In this document: in pieces, positions 54,042 through 61,583 of the stretch
How positions within the stretch are numbered: the stretch's first letter is position 1
Layout: each line of letters starts with the position of its first letter
Source of the DNA: Verrucomicrobiia bacterium
Lineage (GTDB): Bacteria; Verrucomicrobiota; Verrucomicrobiia; Palsa-1439
Reading direction: 5' to 3'
DNA: 64,000 nucleotides
Assembly: GCA_022072455.1 (NCBI GenBank)
Contig: JAJVHY010000024.1
Location: 62,001 to 126,000 of the forward strand
The notes under the pieces: generated by a model
Told to the model about the DNA's origin: nothing
Databases searched by the model: none
Seen by the model: the letters and a program-made list of their open reading frames with translations, nothing else
Program-made: the position numbers and the translations under genes

Positions 54042-55283
54042 ATGAAACGACAACAGAAACCGACCGAGGCGCAAGCTGAGATCATACAGCGAGCCGGGCT
54101 TGTCCCTTCAACCGTAACAGTCACCACCAAGCGCGCGGCGTTACCGCTGGCGATCACCTACCACGGCGACGGCGAGCCGTTGCATTACTGGATTGTGCGC
54201 GAGGGCGGGGCGTTGCGGTTTTCTGATACAAAGCCCACCACGCGCAAGCCCGGCACCACCGAACAAACCGGCGAGCAAGAGCCGGAAGCAATCGAGTTTT
54301 CCGGCGCACGCTACAACCCCGACAAGCTGGAAGCCGACTTGCGGCAATGCGGATTCCGAGCGGCAGAGGCGCGGGCAATCGTGTTGCAAGTTTGCGACGG
54401 CGACACGGTAAGAGAAGCGGCGGCGAAGATCGGCAAAAGTCACGGCTGGGTAGGTAGCAAACGGATTCAGCGCAAGGTGAAGGCATTGCGGGCGGGCGAA
54501 CCGTTGACGGCAACGCGAGCGGGCAGCAACACAGCGACGCCAGAACCCTACACGCCGTCAAGCCTACTTGACGAAGCCCGCTTGCAGTTGTGCATGACGA
54601 AACGCACAGAAAAGCCGCTACGCTGGCCGTGGGATATTCACAAAGTCACCGGGCAACCACTGGCCGAACATATCGCAACCAGCTTGCGGCACCACCCTGA
54701 CAGCCTGCTAATGGTGGAAGGGCGGTATTACGTTGCGGCATTGGTGGACCTACTCGAAGCCGCAAAAGCTGGGCAATGCGCCCACCGTGTGCGCGGCGTT
54801 GTGCCAGAGGGCACACCGGCAGAGAAGGCGGCGGCAGCGCGGCGGGCTTTGTCCATTCTGACAAGCCCGAAGTCCGGGCAATCCTACGAACTACCCACCG
54901 GCAACCTTGACCTTGTGTTGCACCAATACTTCAAGCGGGTTGTCGAGTTGCAGCGGGAATGGAAAGCGAGTAACGAACCAATCCCCGCACGGCTGGAAAA
55001 TATCCGCGAAGCCCACCGCAAAGAATTGGAAGGCATCACCGACAAGCAATTGCGCGAGCTTATGGCGCACGACCCCTTCAACGGGGCGGCGCGACTGGCC
55101 GAGATTGCGACCGGCTACAGCCGCGAACTTTTCGAGAAACGCTGCAAGCAAATCTGCACCCGCAAAGGCTTCAAGTCGTTTCTGAAAACCTTGAACGAAG
55201 GCACCTACGATCACCTTATGCCCGGCTATGGCGCAAACTGGCGCGACCCGAAGCCCGGCAAAGTCCGCACGTTTCCCTACTAA
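54042..55283 (+). CDS. Unrecognised element protein with helix-turn-helix
   Basis: 413 residues, the first and one of the largest element genes. No family recognised. A helix-turn-helix-like segment (TVREAAAKIGKSHGWVGSKRI, about residues 127-147) suggests DNA binding. The C-terminal half is helical, with LLDEARLQLC, ELQREWKASNEP and KELEGITDKQLRELM. A Shine-Dalgarno-like GGAG lies about 12 bases upstream. Its place ahead of the regulators suggests a role in replication or control of the element (inference). Confidence 0.7.
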   Translation: MKRQQKPTEAQAEIIQRAGLVPSTVTVTTKRAALPLAITYHGDGEPLHYWIVREGGALRFSDTKPTTRKPGTTEQTGEQEPEAIEFSGARYNPDKLEADLRQCGFRAAEARAIVLQVCDGDTVREAAAKIGKSHGWVGSKRIQRKVKALRAGEPLTATRAGSNTATPEPYTPSSLLDEARLQLCMTKRTEKPLRWPWDIHKVTGQPLAEHIATSLRHHPDSLLMVEGRYYVAALVDLLEAAKAGQCAHRVRGVVPEGTPAEKAAAARRALSILTSPKSGQSYELPTGNLDLVLHQYFKRVVELQREWKASNEPIPARLENIREAHRKELEGITDKQLRELMAHDPFNGAARLAEIATGYSRELFEKRCKQICTRKGFKSFLKTLNEGTYDHLMPGYGANWRDPKPGKVRTFPY

Positions 55284-55385
55284 ACGCTTGTCCATTTTCC
55301 CACCGTAACCCCCCGCCTTGCGGCGGGTGTTGGACGTTTCGCCGTATTGGTGAAAGGCAAGGTTGCCAACATCAAAACGGTGAAC
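55284..55385. promoter_or_regulatory. Intergenic hairpin before the regulator genes
   Basis: Stem CCCGCC at 55312-55317 and GGCGGG at 55322-55327 with a TTGC loop lies between the 413-residue gene and the Xre-type gene. It has no T-run, so it is a weak terminator at best, or an operator. This is the largest gap inside the operon besides 59682-59895 and may hold a promoter for the downstream genes. Confidence 0.35.
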
Positions 55386-55586
55386 ATGAACGACAACGAA
55401 AGATTGTTGATTGAACGAAGGCGGCGCGGGCTGGCCGGCTGGGAGCTTGCGGCAGCGTCGCATATTTGCCCCACCACATATTCCAAAATCGAGAACGGGC
55501 AGCGCGAGGCGACGCACGACCAGAAACTTGCGATTGCCCGCACCTTAGGCGTTGAACCTGAAAAACTCTTTTCGAGGCTACCGTGA
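55386..55586 (+). CDS. Xre-type helix-turn-helix regulator
   Basis: 66 residues, essentially a single HTH_3 domain: LLIERRRRGLAGWELAAASH, then PTTYSKIENGQREATHDQKLAIARTL. Likely a Cro/CI-like DNA-binding regulator controlling element genes. Start ATG at 55386 is preferred to an upstream TTG at 55347. The stop overlaps the next start (GTGA). Confidence 0.85.
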   Translation: MNDNERLLIERRRRGLAGWELAAASHICPTTYSKIENGQREATHDQKLAIARTLGVEPEKLFSRLP

Positions 55587-55834
55587 GTGCCCAGCAAGTT
55601 GCGCCGATACCGGCAGCGACGGCACTCACCGCCCCGCAACCGGAAAGACTTTTCACGCTCGCACAGATTCAAGCGGCGGGCGGCTTTTCACGCTCTACGC
55701 TCTACCGACTGCGACACGGCGGCGGGCTTCGCGTTGTGACCGTGGGCGGCGTTACCCGTGTGCGGGAAAGCGACTGGCAACGCTTCCTTGACCGCTGGGC
55801 AACGGCGACAACCGAAGGCGGCGACAATGTTTGA
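55583..55834 (+). CDS. AlpA/MerR-like helix-turn-helix protein, candidate excisionase
   Basis: 83 residues beginning at GTG 55583. The core LFTLAQIQAAGGFSRSTLYRLRHG, with VRESDWQRFLDRW, matches the winged helix of AlpA-type and excisionase-like proteins, which often control integrase expression or directional excision. It overlaps the upstream gene by four bases and the primase by eight. Confidence 0.8.
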   Translation: MSAQQVAPIPAATALTAPQPERLFTLAQIQAAGGFSRSTLYRLRHGGGLRVVTVGGVTRVRESDWQRFLDRWATATTEGGDNV

Positions 55835-57695
55835 CCCCGCGACACTACCGAAACGCTCGCAAGACTTTCACGCGGGCAAGGCCGGCAACGGCACGCGCAA
55901 CCGCGAGGCTTTCGAGGCCGGCTGCCAATGCCGAGACAGCGGCGCGACCGAAGGCGAAGCCCTTGCCTACGTTGAAACGGGCGCGGCGCGTTGCGGCTTG
56001 GACTTGCACGAAGCCCGCAACGCCGTCAAATCCGCTTACAAGCAACCGGCCCGCGAGCCGATCACCAAAGGGCACAGCAAGGCCCCGCTTTCACGCCCAG
56101 CAAGCCCGGCAGCGAGCGCGGCGACGGCAGCGGCTACAAAGACCCCAGCGGCGACAGAAACGCCCGGCAAGCGGCGTGTCGTTGCGCGTTACGATTACAC
56201 TGACGCCAACGGCAATTTGCTTTACCAGGTTGAGCGCACCGACCCGAAGGGCTTCCGGCAACGTAGGCCGGACGGCAACGGCGGCTGGATTTACAATCTT
56301 GAAGGCGTGCGCCGCACGCTTTACCGGCTGCCGAAGATGGCCAGTGCGGGCGAAGTGTTGGTTGTCGAGGGCGAGCGCGACGTTGAAACCGCCGAACGGC
56401 TGGGCTTTGTCGCAACGTGTAACAGTGGCGGGGCCGGCAAGTGGCCGCAAGATCACGCGGCGCACTTTGCTGGAAAGCGGGTTGTCATCATCCCCGACGC
56501 CGACAAGCCCGGACAGGAACACGCGCAAGCGGTTGCCAGAGAGTTGCACGGCGTTGCTGAAAGTGTCCGCGTGTTGCGATTGCCCGAAGGCGTCAAAGAC
56601 GTTTCGGCATACGCTGAGACATTCAGCGACACGGCGGAACTTGCAGAGCGGCTTTCCGTTATGGCCGAGGGCGCGGCGTTGTGGACACCGAAGCCCGAAG
56701 CCGACAAGCCGAGCGGGTTGCTGGTAGTCAACGCGGTTGACCTCCTCGCAACGCCGTTTCCGAAATCCGACGACATCGTTGCGGGCGTATGGCAAACCAC
56801 AAGCAAGGCTTCGGCAAGCGCGCCGGCGAAGCTGGGCAAGACTTGTTTCACCACTGGCATATTTCTAGGGGCTGCCACGGGCCGCGACGTAATGGGCTTT
56901 CACATTCCGCGAGCGCGGCGGCTTCTATACTTCCAAGCCGAAGTCACCCCGCACAACCTACAAACACGGCTTGCCAAAATGCTGCGGGCGTTTGACGCCG
57001 ACCCGGAACAACTGCGGCGCAATCTTCTTTTCTGCAATGACCCGCGCTTGAAGCTGACACGCCGAGCCGACCTTGACGCGATACGCGAAGCGATCAAGCG
57101 CAACTCGCAAGACGCCCCGCTTGACGCAATCGGGTTTGACCCCGCCTACAAGTATCACGACGGCGACGAAAACAACGTGCAAGACGCAACGCGATTGTTT
57201 GACGCCGTGGACGAAATCATTGCCGAGTTTGGCGTTGCGGTTTGGCTTGTGCACCATCACGGGAAGGGCAGCGGCGACGGACTGGCGACGCAAGCCCACC
57301 GCAACCGGGGTTCAAGTGCCTTTGCAGACTGGCCCGACAGTCTGTTGACGTTGACGCCCGAAGATGCCGAAGCGGGCATTGTCAAATTGAGTTTCACGCT
57401 TCGCAACGCTGAAGAGCCGCCCGCAATGGCATTTCAACGCAACCCCGACACGCTTTGGTTTGACCCGTTGCCCGATCACCAGTTTGCCGGCAAGGGCAGC
57501 AAGGCCAAGATCACCGACGCCGAAGTTGCGGGCGTGATTGGCAAGGGCGCGGTTGCGTATCGCCAGCTTGTCGAGAAACTCCGCGAGGCGTTCACCGTGA
57601 GCGACGGCACCGCACGGGCGACAATCCGCCGGGCGACGCAATCAAACGCAATCCGCAAGAATGAAGGGAGCGGGCTTTATGTTTCAACACGCTGA
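55827..57695 (+). CDS. TOPRIM primase/RecA-type helicase replication protein
   Basis: 622 residues. The N-terminus is short and helical; a TOPRIM domain follows (about residues 165-275: VLVVEGERDVETAERLGFVA with the catalytic glutamate, and VIIPDADKPGQEHA with the DxD). The C-terminal RecA-like AAA_25 domain has a Walker A-like APAKLGKTCF, where the first glycine is replaced by alanine, LLYFQAEVTPHN, IGFDPAYKYHDGDEN as Walker B, and WLVHHHGKGSG. This is the arrangement of phage and plasmid replicative primase-helicases (RepA/P4 alpha-like). It probably starts replication at the TGCACC array just downstream. Confidence 0.85.
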   Translation: MFDPATLPKRSQDFHAGKAGNGTRNREAFEAGCQCRDSGATEGEALAYVETGAARCGLDLHEARNAVKSAYKQPAREPITKGHSKAPLSRPASPAASAATAAATKTPAATETPGKRRVVARYDYTDANGNLLYQVERTDPKGFRQRRPDGNGGWIYNLEGVRRTLYRLPKMASAGEVLVVEGERDVETAERLGFVATCNSGGAGKWPQDHAAHFAGKRVVIIPDADKPGQEHAQAVARELHGVAESVRVLRLPEGVKDVSAYAETFSDTAELAERLSVMAEGAALWTPKPEADKPSGLLVVNAVDLLATPFPKSDDIVAGVWQTTSKASASAPAKLGKTCFTTGIFLGAATGRDVMGFHIPRARRLLYFQAEVTPHNLQTRLAKMLRAFDADPEQLRRNLLFCNDPRLKLTRRADLDAIREAIKRNSQDAPLDAIGFDPAYKYHDGDENNVQDATRLFDAVDEIIAEFGVAVWLVHHHGKGSGDGLATQAHRNRGSSAFADWPDSLLTLTPEDAEAGIVKLSFTLRNAEEPPAMAFQRNPDTLWFDPLPDHQFAGKGSKAKITDAEVAGVIGKGAVAYRQLVEKLREAFTVSDGTARATIRRATQSNAIRKNEGSGLYVSTR

Positions 57696-57921
57696 CAACC
57701 CGGCGCGGTGCAGCGGTGCAACCCCTAAGGGTTGTTGCACCACCTGCACCACCAGTGCGGACGGTGCAGTTGCACCAAACTTGCACCACCTGCACCAACA
57801 CACCGAGAAAGCAAAGACACACGGCGGCACGCCTAGACCCGCCCCCACAGGGTTCCCCCCTAGCCAAAGCACGCTCCTGCATTTGTGGGTCACAGCTGGC
57901 AAAAATATCTTCGAGGTCTAA
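57679..57921 (+). CDS. Possible small protein across the iteron array
   Basis: An ATG at 57679 with AGGGAG eight bases upstream opens an 80-codon frame (MFQHADNPARCSGATPKG...). It overlaps the end of the primase gene and ends eight bases before the next start. Its composition is odd because the TGCACC repeats dictate runs of Cys, Thr and His (CCTTCTT, LHHLHQH). It is either a small gene laid over the array or no gene at all. Confidence 0.28.
   Translation: MFQHADNPARCSGATPKGCCTTCTTSADGAVAPNLHHLHQHTEKAKTHGGTPRPAPTGFPPSQSTLLHLWVTAGKNIFEV
57707..57797. repeat. Iteron-like TGCACC array
   Basis: Eight copies of the hexamer in 91 bases: TGCACC at 57736, 57745, 57771, 57782 and 57791, and its complement GGTGCA at 57707, 57715 and 57763. 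The 17-base unit TTGCACCACCTGCACCA occurs exactly twice (57735-57751 and 57781-57797), 46 bases apart. The position directly after the primase-helicase gene fits a replication origin or operator. Confidence 0.65.
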
Positions 57922-57929
57922 TTCCGCCA

Positions 57930-58763
57930 ATGAATAACACCACCCGCACCATATTGACCGAGGTACTAGCCGAAACCGACGCCCTGCTATGGCCGCTGCG
58001 CCGTCAAGGCGACGACCCATCGCAAGCTCAACTCGCCGCGCAACACGTCTATTTCCGCAAAGGCTTGCCCTATCGCAAGGCCGGCGACGGCAAGACCAGA
58101 ATGGCGTTGCTGCGCGAACTAGAGGCATCCGGGCTTGTCATCGTGACCCGTGAGAATGGCCGCGCATCGCATTGGAAGCTCACCGATCACGCCGACGAAG
58201 TTACCCGCGCCCTTGTGGGGATGCCGGGGCGCAAGGAATGTTTCACGGTCATGCGTCGCATGGTGAAGCTGGCCGATGCCGGCGACTATCTGCCAGCGAC
58301 CACCAGCGACGGTGCGCGATTTATCCGGGAAACGGATTTAGGCGGATTCACCTACACCGACAAAAGCTATTTAGACGCAGTGTATCGGCAACAAGCGGTA
58401 CTTGCTTATGCGTGGCCGCGTGGCTGGGTGACTTCTGCGCTCGCTTGCGGTTATGGCCGGAGCAATTCACCAATGGCGCACGCCTTGACGGATGCCGGGA
58501 AAACCGCGTTGACGATGCCAGCGACCAAGACCGCACTACCTAAGCGCGATGCCGCCCTTGCCGATCACTACTGCAACCGCACCACCGATCACGGCGAAGC
58601 ATGGGAGTCGGCGCGACACAAGGAGCGCATGACGATTTATCTGCAACCGTATTTCGTCGGCTGGGAAACCGTCAACGAACTGAAAACCATTTCCGCCGGC
58701 ACCGACGCCAGCGAAAAACCAGAACCAACCCGCCGGCAACCCCGGCAGAAAGCGACCCCATGA
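57930..58763 (+). CDS. Unrecognised element protein with winged-helix N-terminus
   Basis: 277 residues. The N-terminal 85 residues look like a winged helix (AAQHVYFRKGLPYRKAGDGKTRMALLRELEASGLVIVTRENGRA). The remainder has no recognised fold. It starts at ATG 57930, nine bases after the iteron-spanning frame, and overlaps the next gene by four bases. A replication-initiator or regulatory role near the array is possible but unproven. Confidence 0.7.
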   Translation: MNNTTRTILTEVLAETDALLWPLRRQGDDPSQAQLAAQHVYFRKGLPYRKAGDGKTRMALLRELEASGLVIVTRENGRASHWKLTDHADEVTRALVGMPGRKECFTVMRRMVKLADAGDYLPATTSDGARFIRETDLGGFTYTDKSYLDAVYRQQAVLAYAWPRGWVTSALACGYGRSNSPMAHALTDAGKTALTMPATKTALPKRDAALADHYCNRTTDHGEAWESARHKERMTIYLQPYFVGWETVNELKTISAGTDASEKPEPTRRQPRQKATP

Positions 58764-59026
58764 GTCCGAAAATATCACAACCCCCCAACGCGGCATTTTT
58801 GACCGCCAGGAACATCGCCCGGCAAATCGCCTGCCATTGCATCGCGTGTTCCCAACCGATGTTGCACGGCCCCGGCGAGCCGGCTTTGTTTCGCGGTGGA
58901 AAGCCAATCTGCCGGAAGTGCGCCGGCCCCGCTGGCACGCGACTGTCAGTTTTACTTTCGGAAGCCCCTAGCATGAACGCCGAAAATTGTCTGGCCGGTG
59001 GATTGAAACCGCGGAGCCGCGCATGA
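58760..59026 (+). CDS. Small zinc-ribbon-like protein
   Basis: 88 residues. Two CxxC-type pairs (CHCIAC and CRKC, 30 residues apart) suggest a zinc-binding module, possibly for nucleic acid. ATGA overlaps tie it to both neighbours. No family recognised. Confidence 0.55.
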   Translation: MSPKISQPPNAAFLTARNIARQIACHCIACSQPMLHGPGEPALFRGGKPICRKCAGPAGTRLSVLLSEAPSMNAENCLAGGLKPRSRA

Positions 59027-59214
59027 TTAACCGCACCGCCTTTGTCCAAGTCGCCTGTACGAAATGCGGACGGCTGGAGAATCTCACGCCCGATCACATC
59101 GCCCGCATGAAGGCCGCTGGCATCCCGTATAGCTGCAAGACCGGCATTGGGTGCTCACTAATCCGAAATCCGAAAAACCAAACCCTAACGAATAAGGAAA
59201 ATAACAAGTTATGA
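59023..59214 (+). CDS. Small zinc-ribbon-like protein
   Basis: 63 residues: MINRTAFVQVACTKCGRLEN with a CTKC pair, and further cysteines in YSCKTGIGCSL. The first part looks like a zinc ribbon; the second set of cysteines could complete the site. Coupled by four-base overlaps to the genes before and after. Function unknown. Confidence 0.55.
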   Translation: MINRTAFVQVACTKCGRLENLTPDHIARMKAAGIPYSCKTGIGCSLIRNPKNQTLTNKENNKL

Positions 59215-59681
59215 TTCAACCCCTGAATATCAGTGCAAAAGTATCCCGTGCCGCGCCCACCGTTGCCGAGAAGCGAGCCGCCGCTGCCGCCAAAGCTGCC
59301 GACGACCGCGCTGCCGAAGCCCGGAAACGCCAGCGCGAGGCCGACGCCGAGGCCGACAAACTGCGGGCCCGGCTTCACACGGTCATTGCCGAAATCGGAC
59401 AGGAAAAGGAATGGCAGAACAAAATCCGGCACACTTGCACCCGGTCTGTCGAGTACAACGGCGAGATCGGGGAGATCGAAATTGCCGCCGTGTTGGATGA
59501 AGCACTTGGCAACGCCCCCGATGCACTCGCCATGCAAAAAGCCGAATCACTCCGAGAGCGACGCAAGGCCATGATTGCCGACGTGAAAAAGTTTGTGAAG
59601 CAACTTCACGCCGTGCAAGCCAAGATCCCGGCACTCGAAGCCGAACGTCACGAACTCCTGCGACAGCTGGGAGTTTACTAA
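59211..59681 (+). CDS. Coiled-coil element protein
   Basis: 156 residues, strongly helical and charged. A long coiled coil (RAAAAAKAADDRAAEARKRQ ... ADKLRARLHTVIAEI, and a second helix near the end, KKFVKQLHAVQAKIPALEAE) flanks a short central region with one cysteine (IRHTCTRSVEYNGEIGE). No family recognised; structural or DNA-packaging-like roles are equally possible. Confidence 0.6.
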   Translation: MIQPLNISAKVSRAAPTVAEKRAAAAAKAADDRAAEARKRQREADAEADKLRARLHTVIAEIGQEKEWQNKIRHTCTRSVEYNGEIGEIEIAAVLDEALGNAPDALAMQKAESLRERRKAMIADVKKFVKQLHAVQAKIPALEAERHELLRQLGVY

Positions 59682-59895
59682 CCATGCGGGGACGCGACGC
59701 GGCAGGTACAGGGCCCGTTTACCGTGGAGCCAGCTGTGCCGGCGTCGCGCCCCATACCGGGCGGCGGCGGTATTCCGTCGCGTGATAGCTGGCCGGGCGG
59801 TTGACGGCGAAAGCCCGACGCCCGGCCCTGTCACCAACACCGGGCTTGAATAGCGTGTGAATCGTGTTACGATATTGGCGAAGGGAGAAACACGA
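59682..59895. promoter_or_regulatory. Spacer with candidate promoter for the integrase pair
   Basis: About 210 bases between the coiled-coil gene and the ribbon-helix-helix gene. A candidate promoter is TTGAAT followed 16 bases later by TACGAT, 20 to 45 bases before the ATG. The start is preceded by AGGGAG. A 33-codon frame from ATG 59684 is too weak to call. This breaks the coupled operon and suggests separate control of the integrase. Confidence 0.4.
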
Positions 59896-60060
59896 ATGAC
59901 AAAACCAACACGAAGCAAAGAGGGGCCGGTAGTCCGGTTTTCTGTTTCGCTTGCGCCCGAAGTGGCCGCGAAGCTGAAAGCCTACTGCGGCAAACACGAA
60001 CGCACGCAAAGCTGGGTAGTCGAGAAACTGATTGCCCGTTACTTGGAGAAACTAACATGA
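59896..60060 (+). CDS. Ribbon-helix-helix protein
   Basis: 54 residues. The segment GPVVRFSVSLAPEVAAKLKAYCGKHERTQSWVVEKLIARYLEKL has the beta strand and two helices of a CopG/Arc-type DNA-binding protein. Start ATG at 59896 has AGGGAG about nine bases upstream. Overlaps the integrase by four bases, so it probably acts as a recombination or transcription factor for integration or excision. Confidence 0.85.
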   Translation: MTKPTRSKEGPVVRFSVSLAPEVAAKLKAYCGKHERTQSWVVEKLIARYLEKLT

Positions 60061-61346
60061 GCGCAAGCGGCTTTGAACGCATTGCTGGCGGATTGTACCG
60101 GCGCAACGGGTTGCTTTACGCCCGCGTGCGGGATAATGGAAAACGCACTTGGCGCGGCACCGGCACCAACGACTTGACCACCGCCCGCAAGATTCTGAAA
60201 AAGTGGCGCGAAGAGCAAGTGCTCCAGCGGCACGGTATCGAGACACAAGAAACGGCATTGAACCGCAACCGCTTGACCGTGGCGAAAGTGATTGAGACTT
60301 ACACACTGGCGGGTTGCCCGACTAAGAAGATGCAACCGAAGGCCCCCTACACCGTGCGGAAAGAGGGGCACGCATTGAACCCCGTACGCCGTTACTTTGG
60401 CGAGCGGCTTGCCGTCACGTTGAAGCTTTCCGATTGCGACGAATACCGGCAGTGGCGCAACACGGGCGGCTACAAGATCGAAACGCTGAAAAAAAACGGC
60501 GAGCCGACGAAGCGCAAGGCACGCGGCGGCGACCGGGGCGTTGACTTGGAGTTGACCGCCTTGAGCAACGCTTTCAAGCTGGCCGTGCGCCGTGGCGAGT
60601 TGAAGGCAAACCCGCTGGCGGGGCGAACGCTTTACAGCGTGGCCTCGAACGTGCGCCACTGCCGCGACGTTGCGCCGACGCCCGAAGGCTTGGCGGCGAT
60701 CACCGGCTGGCTACGCAAGAGCAACGAGCCGGCAGTTGCCGACTTCGTGGCGTTTCTCGCCTACAGCGGCTTGCGGATTGGCGAGGCGTTGCCGTTGCCG
60801 TGGGCGGCGGTAAATCTTGGCGAGGGGCTTGTGCAAGTGCGCCGGGAAAAACACGGCTGCAACCCGTGGGTTGCGATCACGCCCGCACTCGAAACACTCT
60901 TGCGCGACATGGAAGGGCGGCGGGGGACTAGTGCGTTGCTGTTTCCGTCACCACACGACCCCAGCAAACCCCGCGATCAAGCGCGCATCAACCGGCGAAT
61001 CACGGCGGCGATTGCGGCGTTGAACAAGACGGCAGAAGCCGAAGGCAAGCCGAAGCTGGGGCACGTCACCCCGCACGGGCTGAGATCGTACTTTGTCACG
61101 CAAGCGCGGCAGAGCGGATTGACCGACGCGGAGATTGCAATGCTGATAGGCGACAAGACCGGCCCCAGCATTATCGCCAGCACCTACGGCGACTTGCGCG
61201 ACGATCACTTACTGGCGCAAGCGCGGCGTATTCGCCACACGTTCAACCCCGGCGAAGGCGTTTCCGGTATACCCGCCGGTATACCCGCGTGCCCCCAAGA
61301 GTCACCCCGAACCCACACAAGCCCGCTAGTGGCGAAAGTGGCGTAA
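60057..61346 (+). CDS. int: Tyrosine recombinase (integrase)
   Basis: 429 residues. N-terminal arm-binding and SAM-like domains (MSASGFERIAGGLYRRNGLL..., VAKVIETYTL) precede the catalytic domain, with Arg240 in AYSGLRIGEALPLPW, the HxxR motif HGLR (His340, Arg343), and the nucleophile Tyr377 in IASTYGDL. The usual second histidine or tryptophan position reads LIGDKTG. The C-terminal tail is partly encoded by the right pair of candidate arm sites (GIPAGIPA). It lies beside attR and would catalyse crossover in the tRNA-Tyr anticodon loop. Confidence 0.95.
   Translation: MSASGFERIAGGLYRRNGLLYARVRDNGKRTWRGTGTNDLTTARKILKKWREEQVLQRHGIETQETALNRNRLTVAKVIETYTLAGCPTKKMQPKAPYTVRKEGHALNPVRRYFGERLAVTLKLSDCDEYRQWRNTGGYKIETLKKNGEPTKRKARGGDRGVDLELTALSNAFKLAVRRGELKANPLAGRTLYSVASNVRHCRDVAPTPEGLAAITGWLRKSNEPAVADFVAFLAYSGLRIGEALPLPWAAVNLGEGLVQVRREKHGCNPWVAITPALETLLRDMEGRRGTSALLFPSPHDPSKPRDQARINRRITAAIAALNKTAEAEGKPKLGHVTPHGLRSYFVTQARQSGLTDAEIAMLIGDKTGPSIIASTYGDLRDDHLLAQARRIRHTFNPGEGVSGIPAGIPACPQESPRTHTSPLVAKVA
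61268..61289 (+). repeat. Right pair of candidate integrase arm sites
   Basis: TATACCCGCC at 61268-61277 and TATACCCGCG at 61280-61289, in the same orientation and spacing as the left pair. They lie inside the 3' end of the integrase gene, 119 bases before attR. Confidence 0.6.
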
Positions 61347-61408
61347 GATGCACACGGGCAAAACCATGCGGACTCTACAAGACACGGCGGGGCACGCCCC
61401 GCTTGCCC

Positions 61409-61462
61409 CTGTAAATCTGCTGGCTTATGCCTTCAATGGTTCGAATCCATTCCTCCCCACCA
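61409..61462 (+). repeat. attR, partial tRNA-Tyr copy
   Basis: 54 bases identical to the 3' part of tRNA-Tyr (53739-53792). It lacks the 5' half, so it is not a tRNA gene. A GCGGGGC/GCCCCGC hairpin at 61387-61402 just before it may end transcription from the integrase. Confidence 0.95.
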
Positions 61463-61583
61463 GTCTCTTCGCGCAAGTCCAAACGACTGGGCTAAACAAT
61501 GGCGCGACTCTCCAACTTCAGCGCGCAGCGGTTGCGATGGTTGTGACTTGCACCGGCCTCCGACCTGCGACACATTCACCGCA

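Larger units (their letters stand above)
53739..61462 (+). mobile_element. tRNA-Tyr-integrated 7.67-kb element, probably satellite- or plasmid-like
   Basis: Bounded by perfect 54-base direct repeats (attL 53739-53792, attR 61409-61462). One excised copy would be 7670 bases. All genes lie on the plus strand, mostly overlapping by four bases, and end with a tyrosine integrase next to attR. Recognised parts: integrase, ribbon-helix-helix protein, AlpA-like and Xre-like regulators, and a TOPRIM-containing primase-helicase followed by an iteron-like array. No virion, conjugation or restriction genes are visible. This set (integrase, AlpA, primase) resembles phage-inducible satellites, but a plasmid-derived element is equally open. 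Confidence 0.9.

Noticed and set aside
57707..57797. The repeat array as a CRISPR
   Set aside because: Units are six bases on both strands with irregular short gaps; there are no equal spacers and no cas genes.
59684..59785. A 33-codon frame before the ribbon-helix-helix gene
   Set aside because: Too short, no clear ribosome-binding site or family; composition is not convincing.
61409..61462. A tRNA-like sequence at the right end of the element
   Set aside because: It lacks the 5' half of tRNA-Tyr and is exactly the duplicated att core, so it is attR and not a tRNA gene.
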